Source: an uncultured Pelagibacteraceae bacterium
Lineage (GTDB): Bacteria; Pseudomonadota; Alphaproteobacteria; Pelagibacterales; Pelagibacteraceae
DNA: 64,000 bases
Direction: 5' to 3'
Assembly (NCBI GenBank): GCA_902585045.1
Contig: CACICB010000001.1
Span: 1-64,000, forward strand
Shown: in pieces, positions 27,298-36,889 of the stretch
Numbering within the stretch: the first letter of the stretch is position 1
Layout of the letters: every line of letters starts with the position of its first letter
Notes under the pieces: generated by a model
Seen by the model: the letters and a program-made list of their open reading frames with translations, nothing else
The model's database searches: none
What the model was told of the DNA's origin: nothing
Program-made: the position numbers and the translations under genes

Positions 27298-29015
27298 TAA
27301 ATTTTCGAATATTCTTTAACTTCTTTTTTCTTGCCTGGATGTGTTGGAGCGCCTAGATAAGCAGGTCCTACCGTTTGAGCATACTTCCAAATTGTTCCCG
27401 ATCCAAAACTTGATTTTTTTTCTTTCCATTTTTTTCTTCTAGCTTTTAATTGAGTGCTAGTTAGCCTTACATTAATTATTCCTTTTTTTGCGTCTATATC
27501 TATTACATCTCCATTTTTAAGAAGGGCAATTGGCCCGCCCATTGCAGCTTCCGGACCAACATGACCAACACAGAAACCTCTAGTGGCTCCTGAAAACCTT
27601 CCATCTGTTATAAGTGCAACTTTTTCACCTTTTCCTTGACCGTAAATAGCTCCAGTTGTTGAGAGCATTTCCCTCATTCCCGGTCCACCTTTTGGGCCTT
27701 CGTATCTGATTATTATTACATCACCGTCCTTATATTTTTTTGTCTGTACTGCTTTCATTGCATCTTCTTCATTATCAAAACATCTAGCTTTTCCAGTAAA
27801 TTGTAATTTTTTTAATCCTGCAATTTTTACGATTGCTCCGTCTGGAGCTAAATTACCTTTTAATCCAACAACTCCACCATCTGGGGAAAGAGGGTTATTA
27901 TATTCTCTTAAAACTTTTTGATTAGTATTAAACTTAATATAAGCTAAGTTTTCTCTCATAGTTTTACCTGTAACGGTCATACACTCACCATGAATATATC
28001 CTCCATCATATAAAGTTTTTAATAACATAGGAACACCGCCAGCTTCCCACATGTCTTTTGCAACGTATTTTCCTCCAGGTTTTAAATCAGCAAGATAAGG
28101 AGTTTTTTTAAATATTTTTGCAACGTCCATTAAATCAAATTTTACTCCTATCTCGTTAGCTAGTGCAGGTAAATGAAGAGCCGCATTAGTGGAGCCTCCA
28201 GTTGCAGCCACAATTGTTGCTGCATTTTCTAATGATTTTTTAGTAACTATTTCTCTTGGTTTAATTTTTTTTTCTAATAAATTCATAACTGCTTGTCCAC
28301 TTTGATAAGCATATTTATCTCTTTCCTCATAAGGGGCTGGTGTTCCAGCTGAATAAGGTAAAGCCAATCCTATAGCCTCCGATACGCATGCCATTGTGTT
28401 AGCTGTAAATTGACCTCCACAAGCCCCGGCACTAGGACAAGCCACTAATTCTAATTCTCTTAATTCTTCAGAAGACATTTTGCCTGAGGAATGTTTACCA
28501 ACTGCTTCAAACACATCTACAACTGTAACGTCTTTTCCTTTAAATTTTCCTGGCAAAATTGATCCGCCATAAATAAATACACTAGGAACATTTAATCTCA
28601 ACATAGACATCATCAAACCTGGCAGCGATTTATCACAACCGGCTATACCAACTAAAGCATCGTAACAATGTCCCCTCACAGTAAGTTCAGCTGAATCCGC
28701 TATTACCTCTCGTGAAATTAATGATGATTTCATCCCTTCATGACCCATGGCAATCCCATCTGTTACGGTTATTGTACAAAATTCTCGTGGCGTTCCTCCA
28801 GATTGTTTCACACCTTTTTTAACTGACTGTGCCTGTCTCATTAAAGCTGTATTGCAAGGTGCAGCTTCATTCCAAGTAGACACCACTCCTACAAACGGCT
28901 TCGCAACATCCTGTTCAGTTTCTCCCATTGCATAATAAAAGGATCTATGAGGGGCTCTATCTGGGCCTAAAGAAGTATGACGACTAGGTAATTTTTTTTT
29001 ATCAATTTTAGACAT
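27297..29015 (-). CDS. ilvD: Dihydroxy-acid dehydratase
   Basis: Third enzyme of valine/isoleucine synthesis, converting dihydroxy acids to 2-keto acids with an Fe-S cluster. Cluster cysteines are visible in [12 protein letters not shown] and [16 protein letters not shown]; the catalytic C-terminal block [17 protein letters not shown] is intact. Length 572 fits the [2Fe-2S]-type subgroup. It follows valS directly (no spacer), pairing valine synthesis with valyl-tRNA charging. Confidence 0.97.
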   Translation of the reverse strand: MSKIDKKKLPSRHTSLGPDRAPHRSFYYAMGETEQDVAKPFVGVVSTWNEAAPCNTALMRQAQSVKKGVKQSGGTPREFCTITVTDGIAMGHEGMKSSLISREVIADSAELTVRGHCYDALVGIAGCDKSLPGLMMSMLRLNVPSVFIYGGSILPGKFKGKDVTVVDVFEAVGKHSSGKMSSEELRELELVACPSAGACGGQFTANTMACVSEAIGLALPYSAGTPAPYEERDKYAYQSGQAVMNLLEKKIKPREIVTKKSLENAATIVAATGGSTNAALHLPALANEIGVKFDLMDVAKIFKKTPYLADLKPGGKYVAKDMWEAGGVPMLLKTLYDGGYIHGECMTVTGKTMRENLAYIKFNTNQKVLREYNNPLSPDGGVVGLKGNLAPDGAIVKIAGLKKLQFTGKARCFDNEEDAMKAVQTKKYKDGDVIIIRYEGPKGGPGMREMLSTTGAIYGQGKGEKVALITDGRFSGATRGFCVGHVGPEAAMGGPIALLKNGDVIDIDAKKGIINVRLTSTQLKARRKKWKEKKSSFGSGTIWKYAQTVGPAYLGAPTHPGKKKEVKEYSKI

Positions 29016-31664
29016 TTAATTAATACTAGACACAATACTTCTTAATTTTCCATCTTCAATAGTTAATTCTTTAACTAAATTTTTATCGTTTTGTACTATT
29101 TCTTTAGGTGCATTTGTCACATAAGCCTTATTTTTGAGCTTATTATTTAAACTGGTTATTTGTTTATTAATTGTCTCAATTTTTTGTAAAATTCTCTCTT
29201 TTTGAGATCCTAAATTTACATCCTCATTAAAATTTAATGAAAGTTTTTCCTTAAGAACTAAGATATCTATTGAATTTTTATCTCTTATCTTTGTTGTACG
29301 GACATTATTTACTCTACCAACCTGTTTTATCAAATTTATATTTTTATTTACCAATTTTTTTAATTTCCCTGATTTATCATCAAAAAAAATGTCACAATAT
29401 AATTTTGGCGTAATTTTTAACTCTGCTTTAGTAGATCTTATGTTAGAAATTATTTCAATTAAATCATTTATATTAGTTTGATTTTTGTTAAATTTATTAA
29501 TTATCTTAAAATCTGGCCAACTGGAACTGATTAAATAATCATTGAAAATTTTTTTATAAGCATTTAAAGACCACAAGTTCTCAGTAAAAAAAGGGATAAA
29601 AGGATGAAGTATTTTAAGAATATTTGCCATCATAAATGATGAGAAAGCTTTAGCTTCTTTAATTTCATTTGTATTTTTTGAATTAAAAATAGGTTTTAAG
29701 AACTCTAAATACCAATCGCAATAAGAATGCCAAACAAATTGATATGCATACCTAGCTGCCTCATCGAACCTAAATATTTCAATGTTTTTTGTGATTAAAT
29801 TTTGTGTTTTTATAAATTCGTTGTAAATCCAATGGTTTATTGGAAGTTTAATTGAGTTTAAATTTATCTTTTTGCCTAAATTACAATTATTCAGTTTTAA
29901 AAAATTATTCGCACTCCAAATTTTTGTTATGAAATTTCTATTTCCTGTAACTCTATCTTTTGATAATTTTACATCTCTTCCCGGTGAGGCCATTGATATA
30001 AGCGTAAATCTTAAGCTATCTGCTCCATATTCATTTATTAAATCTAATGGATCGATCACATTACCTTTTGACTTTGACATTTTCTGCCCCCTTTCATCCC
30101 TTACCAAGGCATGAACATATACTTTATGAAAAGGCGTATTTTTTTTAAAATAATTTCCCATCATTAACATTCTTGCTACCCAAAAGAAAATTATATCAAA
30201 ACCAGTTACAAGAACTGACGTTGGATAAAACTTATCAAGTTCTTTTGTTTTATTTGGCCATCCAAGCGTTGCAAAAGGCCATAAAGCTGATGAAAACCAA
30301 GTATCTAAAACATCTGTTTCCTGTCTTAATTTAAATTTTTTATCTTTATGTTTTTTCTTAGCTAATGCTTCTGCACCCTTTTCATTTTCAGCTACAAAAA
30401 TATTTCCATTTTCATCATACCAAGCAGGTATTCTATGACCCCACCAAATCTGCCGAGATATACACCAAGGCTCAATATCATTCATCCACTGAAAAAATGT
30501 TTTTGACCAATTGCTTGGAAAAAAAGTAGTTTTGCCCTCTTTAACTATTTTAATTGGTTTTTTGGATAATTTTTTTGCATCAACAAACCATTGCTCTGTA
30601 AGGAGAGGTTCGATTATAGTGTTAGATCTATCTCCATATGGAACTTTATTTTTAATATTTTCGATTTTTACAAGAGAACCTTTATCCTTTAACTTTTTAA
30701 TTATAAGTTTTCTTGCTTCAAATCTGTCTAAACCATGAAACTCTTTGATCCCATTTTTGTTTATTTTACCATTCTCTTCAAAAATATTTATTATTTCTAA
30801 TTTATTTCTCTTACCTACCTCATAGTCATTGAAATCATGTGCTGGTGTAATTTTTACTGCTCCTGAACCTTGTTCCGGATCAGCGTAATTGTCAGAAATA
30901 ATTTTGACAGTCCTATTAACAATTGGAATAAGAACATTTTTTCCAACTAAATTAACATATCTTTCATCCTTTGGATTTACAGCAACCGCGGTATCTCCCA
31001 TCATTGTTTCTGGTCTGGTGGTGGCAATAGTGATCTTTTGATCTGAGTTCTCTATCGTATAATCAATGTAATATAATTGAGATTGGACATCCTTTTGGTT
31101 AACTTCCAAGTCGGAAATAGCAGTTTGAAGTTTAGTATCCCAGTTGACTAATTTTTTATCTTTGTAAATTAGCTTGTTTTTATGAAGATCAACAAAAACT
31201 TTAATTACAGCTTTAGAAAGATCCTTATCCATGGTGAACCTCGTTCTTGACCAATCACACGAACAACCTAATTTCTTAAGTTGATCTAGAATTATTCCAC
31301 CAGATTCCTCTTTCCAATCCCATATTTTTTTAACGAATTTTTCTCTTCCTAAATCATCTTTTTTAATTCCTTCTTTTAAAAGGTTATTTTCAACAACTGC
31401 TTGAGTTGCAATTCCAGCATGATCTGTTCCTGGTTGCCACAGGGTTTCGAGGCCTTTCATTCTATTAAATCTAACTAAAACATCTTGTAGACTATTGTTT
31501 AGTGCATGTCCCATATGTAATCTGCCAGTTACATTAGGTGGAGGAATTACTATAGAAAATTTTTTATTTGATTTTTTTTTTTTTGGTTTGAATAAGCCTT
31601 TTTTAATCCAAAAATCTGAGATTTTTTTTTCTTCTTTACTATGATTATATTTTTTAAATTCCAT
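29016..31664 (-). CDS. valS: Valyl-tRNA synthetase
   Basis: Class I synthetase charging tRNA-Val with post-transfer editing. HIGH motif PPPNVTGRLHMGHALN near residue 40, the CP1 editing domain (ATTRPETMMGDTAVAVNP), the KMSKS motif GQKMSKSKGNVIDP, and a C-terminal coiled-coil tRNA arm starting about residue 820. Length 882 is normal for Alphaproteobacteria. It lies 31 bases after the GH63-like gene on the same strand and may be read through from the sugar-transport operon. Confidence 0.98.
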   Translation of the reverse strand: MEFKKYNHSKEEKKISDFWIKKGLFKPKKKKSNKKFSIVIPPPNVTGRLHMGHALNNSLQDVLVRFNRMKGLETLWQPGTDHAGIATQAVVENNLLKEGIKKDDLGREKFVKKIWDWKEESGGIILDQLKKLGCSCDWSRTRFTMDKDLSKAVIKVFVDLHKNKLIYKDKKLVNWDTKLQTAISDLEVNQKDVQSQLYYIDYTIENSDQKITIATTRPETMMGDTAVAVNPKDERYVNLVGKNVLIPIVNRTVKIISDNYADPEQGSGAVKITPAHDFNDYEVGKRNKLEIINIFEENGKINKNGIKEFHGLDRFEARKLIIKKLKDKGSLVKIENIKNKVPYGDRSNTIIEPLLTEQWFVDAKKLSKKPIKIVKEGKTTFFPSNWSKTFFQWMNDIEPWCISRQIWWGHRIPAWYDENGNIFVAENEKGAEALAKKKHKDKKFKLRQETDVLDTWFSSALWPFATLGWPNKTKELDKFYPTSVLVTGFDIIFFWVARMLMMGNYFKKNTPFHKVYVHALVRDERGQKMSKSKGNVIDPLDLINEYGADSLRFTLISMASPGRDVKLSKDRVTGNRNFITKIWSANNFLKLNNCNLGKKINLNSIKLPINHWIYNEFIKTQNLITKNIEIFRFDEAARYAYQFVWHSYCDWYLEFLKPIFNSKNTNEIKEAKAFSSFMMANILKILHPFIPFFTENLWSLNAYKKIFNDYLISSSWPDFKIINKFNKNQTNINDLIEIISNIRSTKAELKITPKLYCDIFFDDKSGKLKKLVNKNINLIKQVGRVNNVRTTKIRDKNSIDILVLKEKLSLNFNEDVNLGSQKERILQKIETINKQITSLNNKLKNKAYVTNAPKEIVQNDKNLVKELTIEDGKLRSIVSSIN

Positions 31665-31695
31665 TTTTTTGATAACTATAGATATATATCAGATT

Positions 31696-32958
31696 TCAAT
31701 AACTATTAAGTTTAAAATCTAGATATAAGGCAGCAGTCCAAGAAAAATTTTTAGCACCCATTCCTAAACCTGATTTACAACTATAATATTCTCGAAATTT
31801 TTTTTTTTCGACTAAATTCAAGGTCTTTTTTCTTATTGATTCTGCGAACTTCTTATCTTTATTTTTCAAACCTTGATATATAATCCAATTGCAATTAATC
31901 CATACTGGCCCTCTCCAGTAACGTTTTTCGTCGAATGATTTATGTTTAGAATTTATTGAAGGAAAAAGATATTTATTATTTTTATTATAGTTTTTTAAGC
32001 TTTTTACTAATGATCTATTAACTGAATTATTATTTAAATCAGCAAATAGCATAAAAAAATTAGTTATTGAAGGTATAGTTACTAAACAATTATTTCTTAT
32101 ATCTTTATTCTTAAATTTCATTTTTTTTGAATCAAATAATTTTACAAGTTTACTCTCATTTAAAAGAATATATTTTTTTATAGAAGAATTTCTTTTATCT
32201 ATACATCCAAGTAAAAAATCCAAATCTTTTAAAGCTTTAAGAAAAAGCGAATTAAATCCAACATCTACAACATTAAATTTTGATTTAAAATAAAGTTTTT
32301 TTGGATCATAGTTCATTTTCTTTAAATGATTTTTAATAGTTACATATCTATCATAATCAATTTTCAAAGGTCTTTGGCTGTGGTTGACAATTTTATTATC
32401 CTTTCTCTTATAATTAAGATTTAATTCTGTTTTGATCGTGCTCATCGGTTTGTCCCATAAAGGAGAATTATCATAACCACTTTCCCATGGGTGAAGTATG
32501 GAAATTAAACCAGTACGTTTAGGATCTCTGTATCTAATAAACCATTCTAAATATTTTTTAATCTTTAAAATTAAAGTCTGGTATTTTTTAATTTCTTTTT
32601 TTGAAAGCTTATGTCTCTCAATAATTATCCTTAAAATACTTACTAAGATCGGTGGTTGAGTTATTCCAGATGAGGAAACTTTTTTACCACAATTCCAAGC
32701 TTTATAGTTAGGAGTATAATTTAAATCTTTAATATGGAAAAGAATGTGTGGTATCATTCCGTCATCCCATTGTCCTGAAATCAGAGTTTCAAGTTCTTTA
32801 AATGAATAGTCTAAATTGAAATTAGAATATCCTAATGCAATAAAAGCTGAGTCCCAATTCCATTGAGCTGGATATAGATTAGTGTTAGTGGGTAAAGTGT
32901 AATTTAATCTTCTGTTATTTATTAAGGTTCTCTTTGCTTCTTTAATTGAGCTTTTCAT
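31696..32958 (-). CDS. Glycoside hydrolase, MGH1/GH63-GH37-like (alpha/alpha barrel)
   Basis: Cytoplasmic, no signal peptide. Blocks typical of the GH37/GH63 and mannosylglycerate-hydrolase-like (MGH1) group are seen: YPAQWNWDSAFIALG near residue 28, SGQWDDGMIPH, HPWESGYDNSPLWD and YWRGPVWINCNWIIYQGL near the C-terminus. Known members hydrolyse mannosyl- or glucosylglycerate or act on trehalose-like glucosides; the substrate here is unknown. It is the last gene of a carbohydrate ABC-transporter operon (start overlaps the permease stop by one base), so it probably cleaves the imported solute. Length 420 matches MGH1-type enzymes. Confidence 0.85.
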   Translation of the reverse strand: MKSSIKEAKRTLINNRRLNYTLPTNTNLYPAQWNWDSAFIALGYSNFNLDYSFKELETLISGQWDDGMIPHILFHIKDLNYTPNYKAWNCGKKVSSSGITQPPILVSILRIIIERHKLSKKEIKKYQTLILKIKKYLEWFIRYRDPKRTGLISILHPWESGYDNSPLWDKPMSTIKTELNLNYKRKDNKIVNHSQRPLKIDYDRYVTIKNHLKKMNYDPKKLYFKSKFNVVDVGFNSLFLKALKDLDFLLGCIDKRNSSIKKYILLNESKLVKLFDSKKMKFKNKDIRNNCLVTIPSITNFFMLFADLNNNSVNRSLVKSLKNYNKNNKYLFPSINSKHKSFDEKRYWRGPVWINCNWIIYQGLKNKDKKFAESIRKKTLNLVEKKKFREYYSCKSGLGMGAKNFSWTAALYLDFKLNSY

Positions 32959-34151
32959 TATCCTTTAACACTTCCAGCTGTTAAACCGCTTACTAAATAT
33001 TTTTCAAAATATATAAAAATTAAAAGTATTGGTAAAGTAACCACCACAGATCCAGCCATTAGATATTGCCGTGGTGTTTCTGCATCACCAGTTAAATGAT
33101 TTATTGCTCTAGATAATGTAAATGTTTTTGGATTATCCAAAAACATAAGAGAAAATAAAAATTCATTCCAAGCTATCATAAAGACATACAATGATACTGA
33201 AGCAATAGCAGGTAAACTGAGAGGAATTATTATTTTAATAATTATTCCAAACCAATTTTGTCCATCTATAAGTCCCGCCTCTTCAATTTCTTTAGGTATG
33301 CTTTTAAAGTAACCCTGAAGCATATAGATGGCTACTGGTAAAGTGGTAGCTGTGTAAACTATTAGTAGGCCTTCTACAGAATTTCTCAATCCTAGTTGAC
33401 TAAAAACAGTGTATAAAGGAATTACTAATACTATTGCTGGAAACATATAAATTATTAATATTGATGTTGAAAGAAAGGTCTTACCAAAGAAATTTAATCT
33501 TGCAACAGCGTACGCTGCGGGGATAGCAAATAATAAGGTTATTAAAACAGTGCCAACTGATACATACGAGCTTGTAAGAATATATCTACCAAAATCATAT
33601 GTTTTGAAAATGACAAAGTAAGATTTGAATATCTCAAAAATATTTTTTGAAAAATCAATACTTAAATCAATCGGGTTGATTAATAAAGCTGTTTGCGTTT
33701 TAAAGCTAGTAACAAACATAATATAAAATGGAAACAATATAACTAATGCAAAAAATACTATTGCAAATAAAGATAAAAACTCAAACACAATTTTTTCAGA
33801 TATAAAATCCTGATTTAAATATTTTAAATCATATTTTTTCAATTTATTTGTAAAAAATAAAATTAGTAAAAAAATACCTACTGAAAACCACATAGGGGAG
33901 TTTTCGTTCAAAAATATATATAAAATTGTAAATAATAAGGATAATATAAAAATCTTTAAGTAATGATTAAACTTTTTTCCAATAAATAAACAAGTCATAA
34001 CTAATCCGAGTGATAATAATAGATTTAGATTAAAGTTAAGATTTGTAAAACTTAAACCTTGCAAAGTTGCTAATATTTTCCATATACAAATTATTATTGT
34101 AAGAAAAATTGATGATGCAAGTAAAGTTATTATTAAAGATTTAAATTTCAT
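32958..34151 (-). CDS. Carbohydrate ABC transporter permease, MalG-like, with extra N-terminal helices
   Basis: Inner-membrane permease subunit. The C-terminal 280 residues are a normal MalG-type domain, with EAA loop EIEEAGLIDGQNWFGIIIKIIIP. The first 120 residues add about four predicted helices (for example SLIITLLASSIFLTIIICIW and YLKIFILSLLFTILYIFL) absent from MalG. The ORF track begins at 34166; the internal Met at 34151 (MKFKSLI) is preferred because it cuts overlap with the upstream permease to 11 bases. With it the protein is 397 residues. Confidence 0.88.
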   Translation of the reverse strand: MKFKSLIITLLASSIFLTIIICIWKILATLQGLSFTNLNFNLNLLLSLGLVMTCLFIGKKFNHYLKIFILSLLFTILYIFLNENSPMWFSVGIFLLILFFTNKLKKYDLKYLNQDFISEKIVFEFLSLFAIVFFALVILFPFYIMFVTSFKTQTALLINPIDLSIDFSKNIFEIFKSYFVIFKTYDFGRYILTSSYVSVGTVLITLLFAIPAAYAVARLNFFGKTFLSTSILIIYMFPAIVLVIPLYTVFSQLGLRNSVEGLLIVYTATTLPVAIYMLQGYFKSIPKEIEEAGLIDGQNWFGIIIKIIIPLSLPAIASVSLYVFMIAWNEFLFSLMFLDNPKTFTLSRAINHLTGDAETPRQYLMAGSVVVTLPILLIFIYFEKYLVSGLTAGSVKG

Positions 34152-35400
34152 TTGCTTTTTTTCCAATTAATTTAAAATAAACAATCATAAAAGTTATTAA
34201 TAATAATACGATTACTATTGAAACTGCAGAGCCCATGCCAATATTTGATACCGCAAATCCTTGCTGATACACGCTTATTGGTAACGTTAAAGTACCCGAA
34301 GCACCGCCTGTTAATAGAAATATATCTTCAAATTTATTAAAGTTCCAAATAAATCTAATCATGAATAATATTGATAAAATTGCTGTAATTTGTGGAAGAG
34401 TAATATAAAAGAATTTTCTAAATGGTCCTGCACCATCTACATCCGCAGCCTCATAAAGATCCTTTGGAATAGCTTGCAGTCTAGCTAATATAAATAAAAA
34501 AGCTAAAGGAAAATATCGCCAAATCTCAAAAAAAATAACTGTGGTCAATGCTAATCTAAGTTTCAGCTCAAAACCTAAAATGTTAATGATTAAATACTTT
34601 TGTCCAAGTAAATTTATAGGTTTTTCAATGACTCCGTAATTAACGAGAAGAGAGTTTATCGTACCACTATTAGGGTCTAAGAGTAAAGTCCAGGTATAAG
34701 CTAAAGCAACCACAGGTCCTACATAGGGAAAAAGAAGTATACTTCGCATAAAAGTTCTTCCATAAAATTTTTGATTTACAAGTTGGGCAGCGAATATGCC
34801 AAGTAAAATAGCTCCAAGTGTTCCAAAAAAAGTAAAGTAAAAAGTCGTCATTAATAGCTCAACAAAATTGTTATTTATGAAAACATTTTTAAAATTTTTG
34901 AAAGTAAAATCTGTAGTCAATAAAATATTATTTGATTTTCCATTTAAATCAGGCTTATTAGATTTAACGTATTTACTGTTAATAGCATTGTTATTCACTT
35001 CTTTAACAAAAATTTCGAAATTTTCACGATAACCTGCTTCCCAATTTCCAAAAAAACATTTAATTTTTTGTGACTTAAATTCACATCTTTTGTCTAAATT
35101 AACTGGTTCAATATTTTTTGGTAATTTATCTGAAAATTTAACTTCTCTAATATCTTGGATTAAAGAACTATTTCTTAATTTATAGATAATTTTTAATTCA
35201 GAATTGCTATCTTGTATATTTTTTACAATTTTTTTTGCCCTAGGCTCAGGAATTCTTATATCTTTAAGTCCAACTTCTTTGAAACTAATCCAGACGTTTG
35301 CAAAAATTGGAAATAAAATTATTGCAAATACCAAGCATACAGCAGGTAAAAGAAGTGTATATGCAGTCTTTTTTTCTATTTTTGATAATGTGGAACTCAT
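34141..35400 (-). CDS. Carbohydrate ABC transporter permease, MalF-like, with large periplasmic loop
   Basis: First permease of the operon. One N-terminal helix (about residues 12-33) is followed by roughly 140 hydrophilic residues and then six membrane helices carrying the EAA motif DLYEAADVDGAGPFRKFFYITLP. The long insertion between helix 1 and the rest resembles the MalF periplasmic P2 loop in position and contains two Cys (CEFKSQKIKCFF) that could form a disulfide. Length 419. A strong hairpin ends two bases before its ATG, and no Shine-Dalgarno is visible. Confidence 0.9.
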   Translation of the reverse strand: MSSTLSKIEKKTAYTLLLPAVCLVFAIILFPIFANVWISFKEVGLKDIRIPEPRAKKIVKNIQDSNSELKIIYKLRNSSLIQDIREVKFSDKLPKNIEPVNLDKRCEFKSQKIKCFFGNWEAGYRENFEIFVKEVNNNAINSKYVKSNKPDLNGKSNNILLTTDFTFKNFKNVFINNNFVELLMTTFYFTFFGTLGAILLGIFAAQLVNQKFYGRTFMRSILLFPYVGPVVALAYTWTLLLDPNSGTINSLLVNYGVIEKPINLLGQKYLIINILGFELKLRLALTTVIFFEIWRYFPLAFLFILARLQAIPKDLYEAADVDGAGPFRKFFYITLPQITAILSILFMIRFIWNFNKFEDIFLLTGGASGTLTLPISVYQQGFAVSNIGMGSAVSIVIVLLLITFMIVYFKLIGKKANEI

Positions 35401-35402
35401 TC

Positions 35403-35433
35403 AAAAGCGGATAATAACCTATTATCCGCTTTT
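35403..35433 (-). terminator. 14-bp perfect hairpin between binding-protein and permease genes
   Basis: AAAAGCGGATAATA at 35403-35416 is the exact reverse complement of 35420-35433, with a 3-base loop. It sits in the 47-base gap after the binding-protein stop and ends 2 bases before the permease ATG. On the coding strand the 3' arm ends in TTTT, a short U-tract, so it could act as a partial terminator or a 3' mRNA stabiliser, and it may also occlude permease initiation. Confidence 0.85.
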
Positions 35434-35447
35434 AAGAAATAAATTTG

Positions 35448-36770
35448 CTAGAATTTTGCTAATTCTGCGTTAATTTTTTTAACCGCTTCATCAACAGTAA
35501 TCTGGTCATCAATGTATTCTCTTGTAATTCTATTCAAGAATTGAGCATTGATTATTTTTGATGCTCTAGAAAGCTCACCTTCTTTTACACCCCATCTGTT
35601 TGCAGTATCTAAACCAGCAACAATATTATTTATTACATCCGGTGAATAAAGTTCGGTTAATGTTTTTTTTCTATCCACACCGACTGGTAATTTACTCCAA
35701 GCTTTTGTAAACGCAGCAGGATCTGAAGAATTTCCTCTTCTTACAGGAAATTTACCTTCAGGAGCAATCGCCAAAGTACTTGTGTATCCTTCGTCCATTG
35801 AATACTCAACAAACTTTTTTGCTTCGTCTGTATCTGCGTCAGCGGTAATACCAAAATATCTTACATCTGCCCAAGCAGCACCCTTCTTATTGTTAGGTCC
35901 ACTAAAGTTAGTTATGAAACCAGTTTTAGATGCTAGTTCAGTTGATGTTGGATCACTATTGATTGTTGGAGGAGCTGAATCTCTTAGACCAGCTAATTCA
36001 TCCATAATAAATGGTGACCAAATTATCATTGGCGTTTTTCCTGCAAAATAAAGTTCTCTTGATTGTTTCCAGAATAATTCTCCTGGAGGACTAGCCTTAG
36101 CTATGACTTTATAAAACTCTAAAGAGTTTTTAAGAGCTTTACCTTGATTTTTTGTTCCACCCTTTTTAACAAAATTTACTCCATTAGCTAAAAGAACATG
36201 CTCAAGAACTTGACTCATAAAGTTTTCGTCAGTTTTGGTCGCAGCTACAAATCCAAACATATCTCCGCTTGAAAGAATTTTTACAGCTTTTGTTATATTT
36301 TCGTAATTTGTCGGTGGTTCAAGACCTGCTTGTTTGAATAAGTCTTTTCTATAAACTACCATTTGTGTCCAACCGTCAACTGGCACAGCAGCAATTTTTC
36401 CACCTTTTTTTGCCATGTTCAATGCTCCCGGAGCAAATGTATTTTTTCCTAAACTTTTGACAACATCATTATTAGCATTTACATCGAGTATGCCTGCCTC
36501 TGCCCAAGGTAAAACATATTGAAGTGTATGGTAAATTACATCAGGAAGATTACCTGCAGCTGCAGCTGCTGTAGCTCTAGATCCTAAATCTTTTTCCTCT
36601 ACTGGGATTACTTCAACTTTAATTCCAGTTTTGGACTCAAATGATTTAGCCATTTCCATTTGTTTTTCCATTCTTGCTGGTTGAACTTCAGTAGTCCAAA
36701 AAGTAATATCTGCAAAACTATTAGACGATAGCAAAGTTAAAGCAAAAAATAGACCTATTATTTTTCTCAT
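35448..36770 (-). CDS. Carbohydrate ABC transporter substrate-binding protein
   Basis: Periplasmic MalE/UgpB-type solute receptor. A cleavable signal (GLFFALTLLSSNSFADI) is followed by ITFWTTEVQPARMEKQMEMA and an extracellular-binding family 1 fold (VPVDGWTQMVVYRKDLFKQAGL). Length 440 is typical. It has the strongest Shine-Dalgarno noticed in the window (AGGAGG, 5 bases before ATG) and is followed by a strong hairpin, both pointing to high expression. Substrate not determinable from sequence alone; the neighbouring MGH1-like hydrolase suggests a glycosylated compatible solute or a disaccharide. Confidence 0.93.
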   Translation of the reverse strand: MRKIIGLFFALTLLSSNSFADITFWTTEVQPARMEKQMEMAKSFESKTGIKVEVIPVEEKDLGSRATAAAAAGNLPDVIYHTLQYVLPWAEAGILDVNANNDVVKSLGKNTFAPGALNMAKKGGKIAAVPVDGWTQMVVYRKDLFKQAGLEPPTNYENITKAVKILSSGDMFGFVAATKTDENFMSQVLEHVLLANGVNFVKKGGTKNQGKALKNSLEFYKVIAKASPPGELFWKQSRELYFAGKTPMIIWSPFIMDELAGLRDSAPPTINSDPTSTELASKTGFITNFSGPNNKKGAAWADVRYFGITADADTDEAKKFVEYSMDEGYTSTLAIAPEGKFPVRRGNSSDPAAFTKAWSKLPVGVDRKKTLTELYSPDVINNIVAGLDTANRWGVKEGELSRASKIINAQFLNRITREYIDDQITVDEAVKKINAELAKF

Positions 36771-36889
36771 TTTTCCTCCTATTAATTAATTAAATAATGC
36801 TTTAAGTTTAACAATATGCGAGCAAAATCTAATATGATTAAAATGCATACTAGGTTTGAAAAAACGTTAAAGTTAAAATTTTTTGAATT
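36771..36889. promoter_or_regulatory. Divergent promoter region of the carbohydrate ABC transporter
   Basis: 119 bases between the binding-protein gene (minus) and the ATPase gene (plus). It contains the AGGAGG ribosome-binding site of the former and an AT-rich palindromic stretch ATTAATTAATTAAAT next to it. No regulator gene adjoins and I cannot name an operator. Confidence 0.45.
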
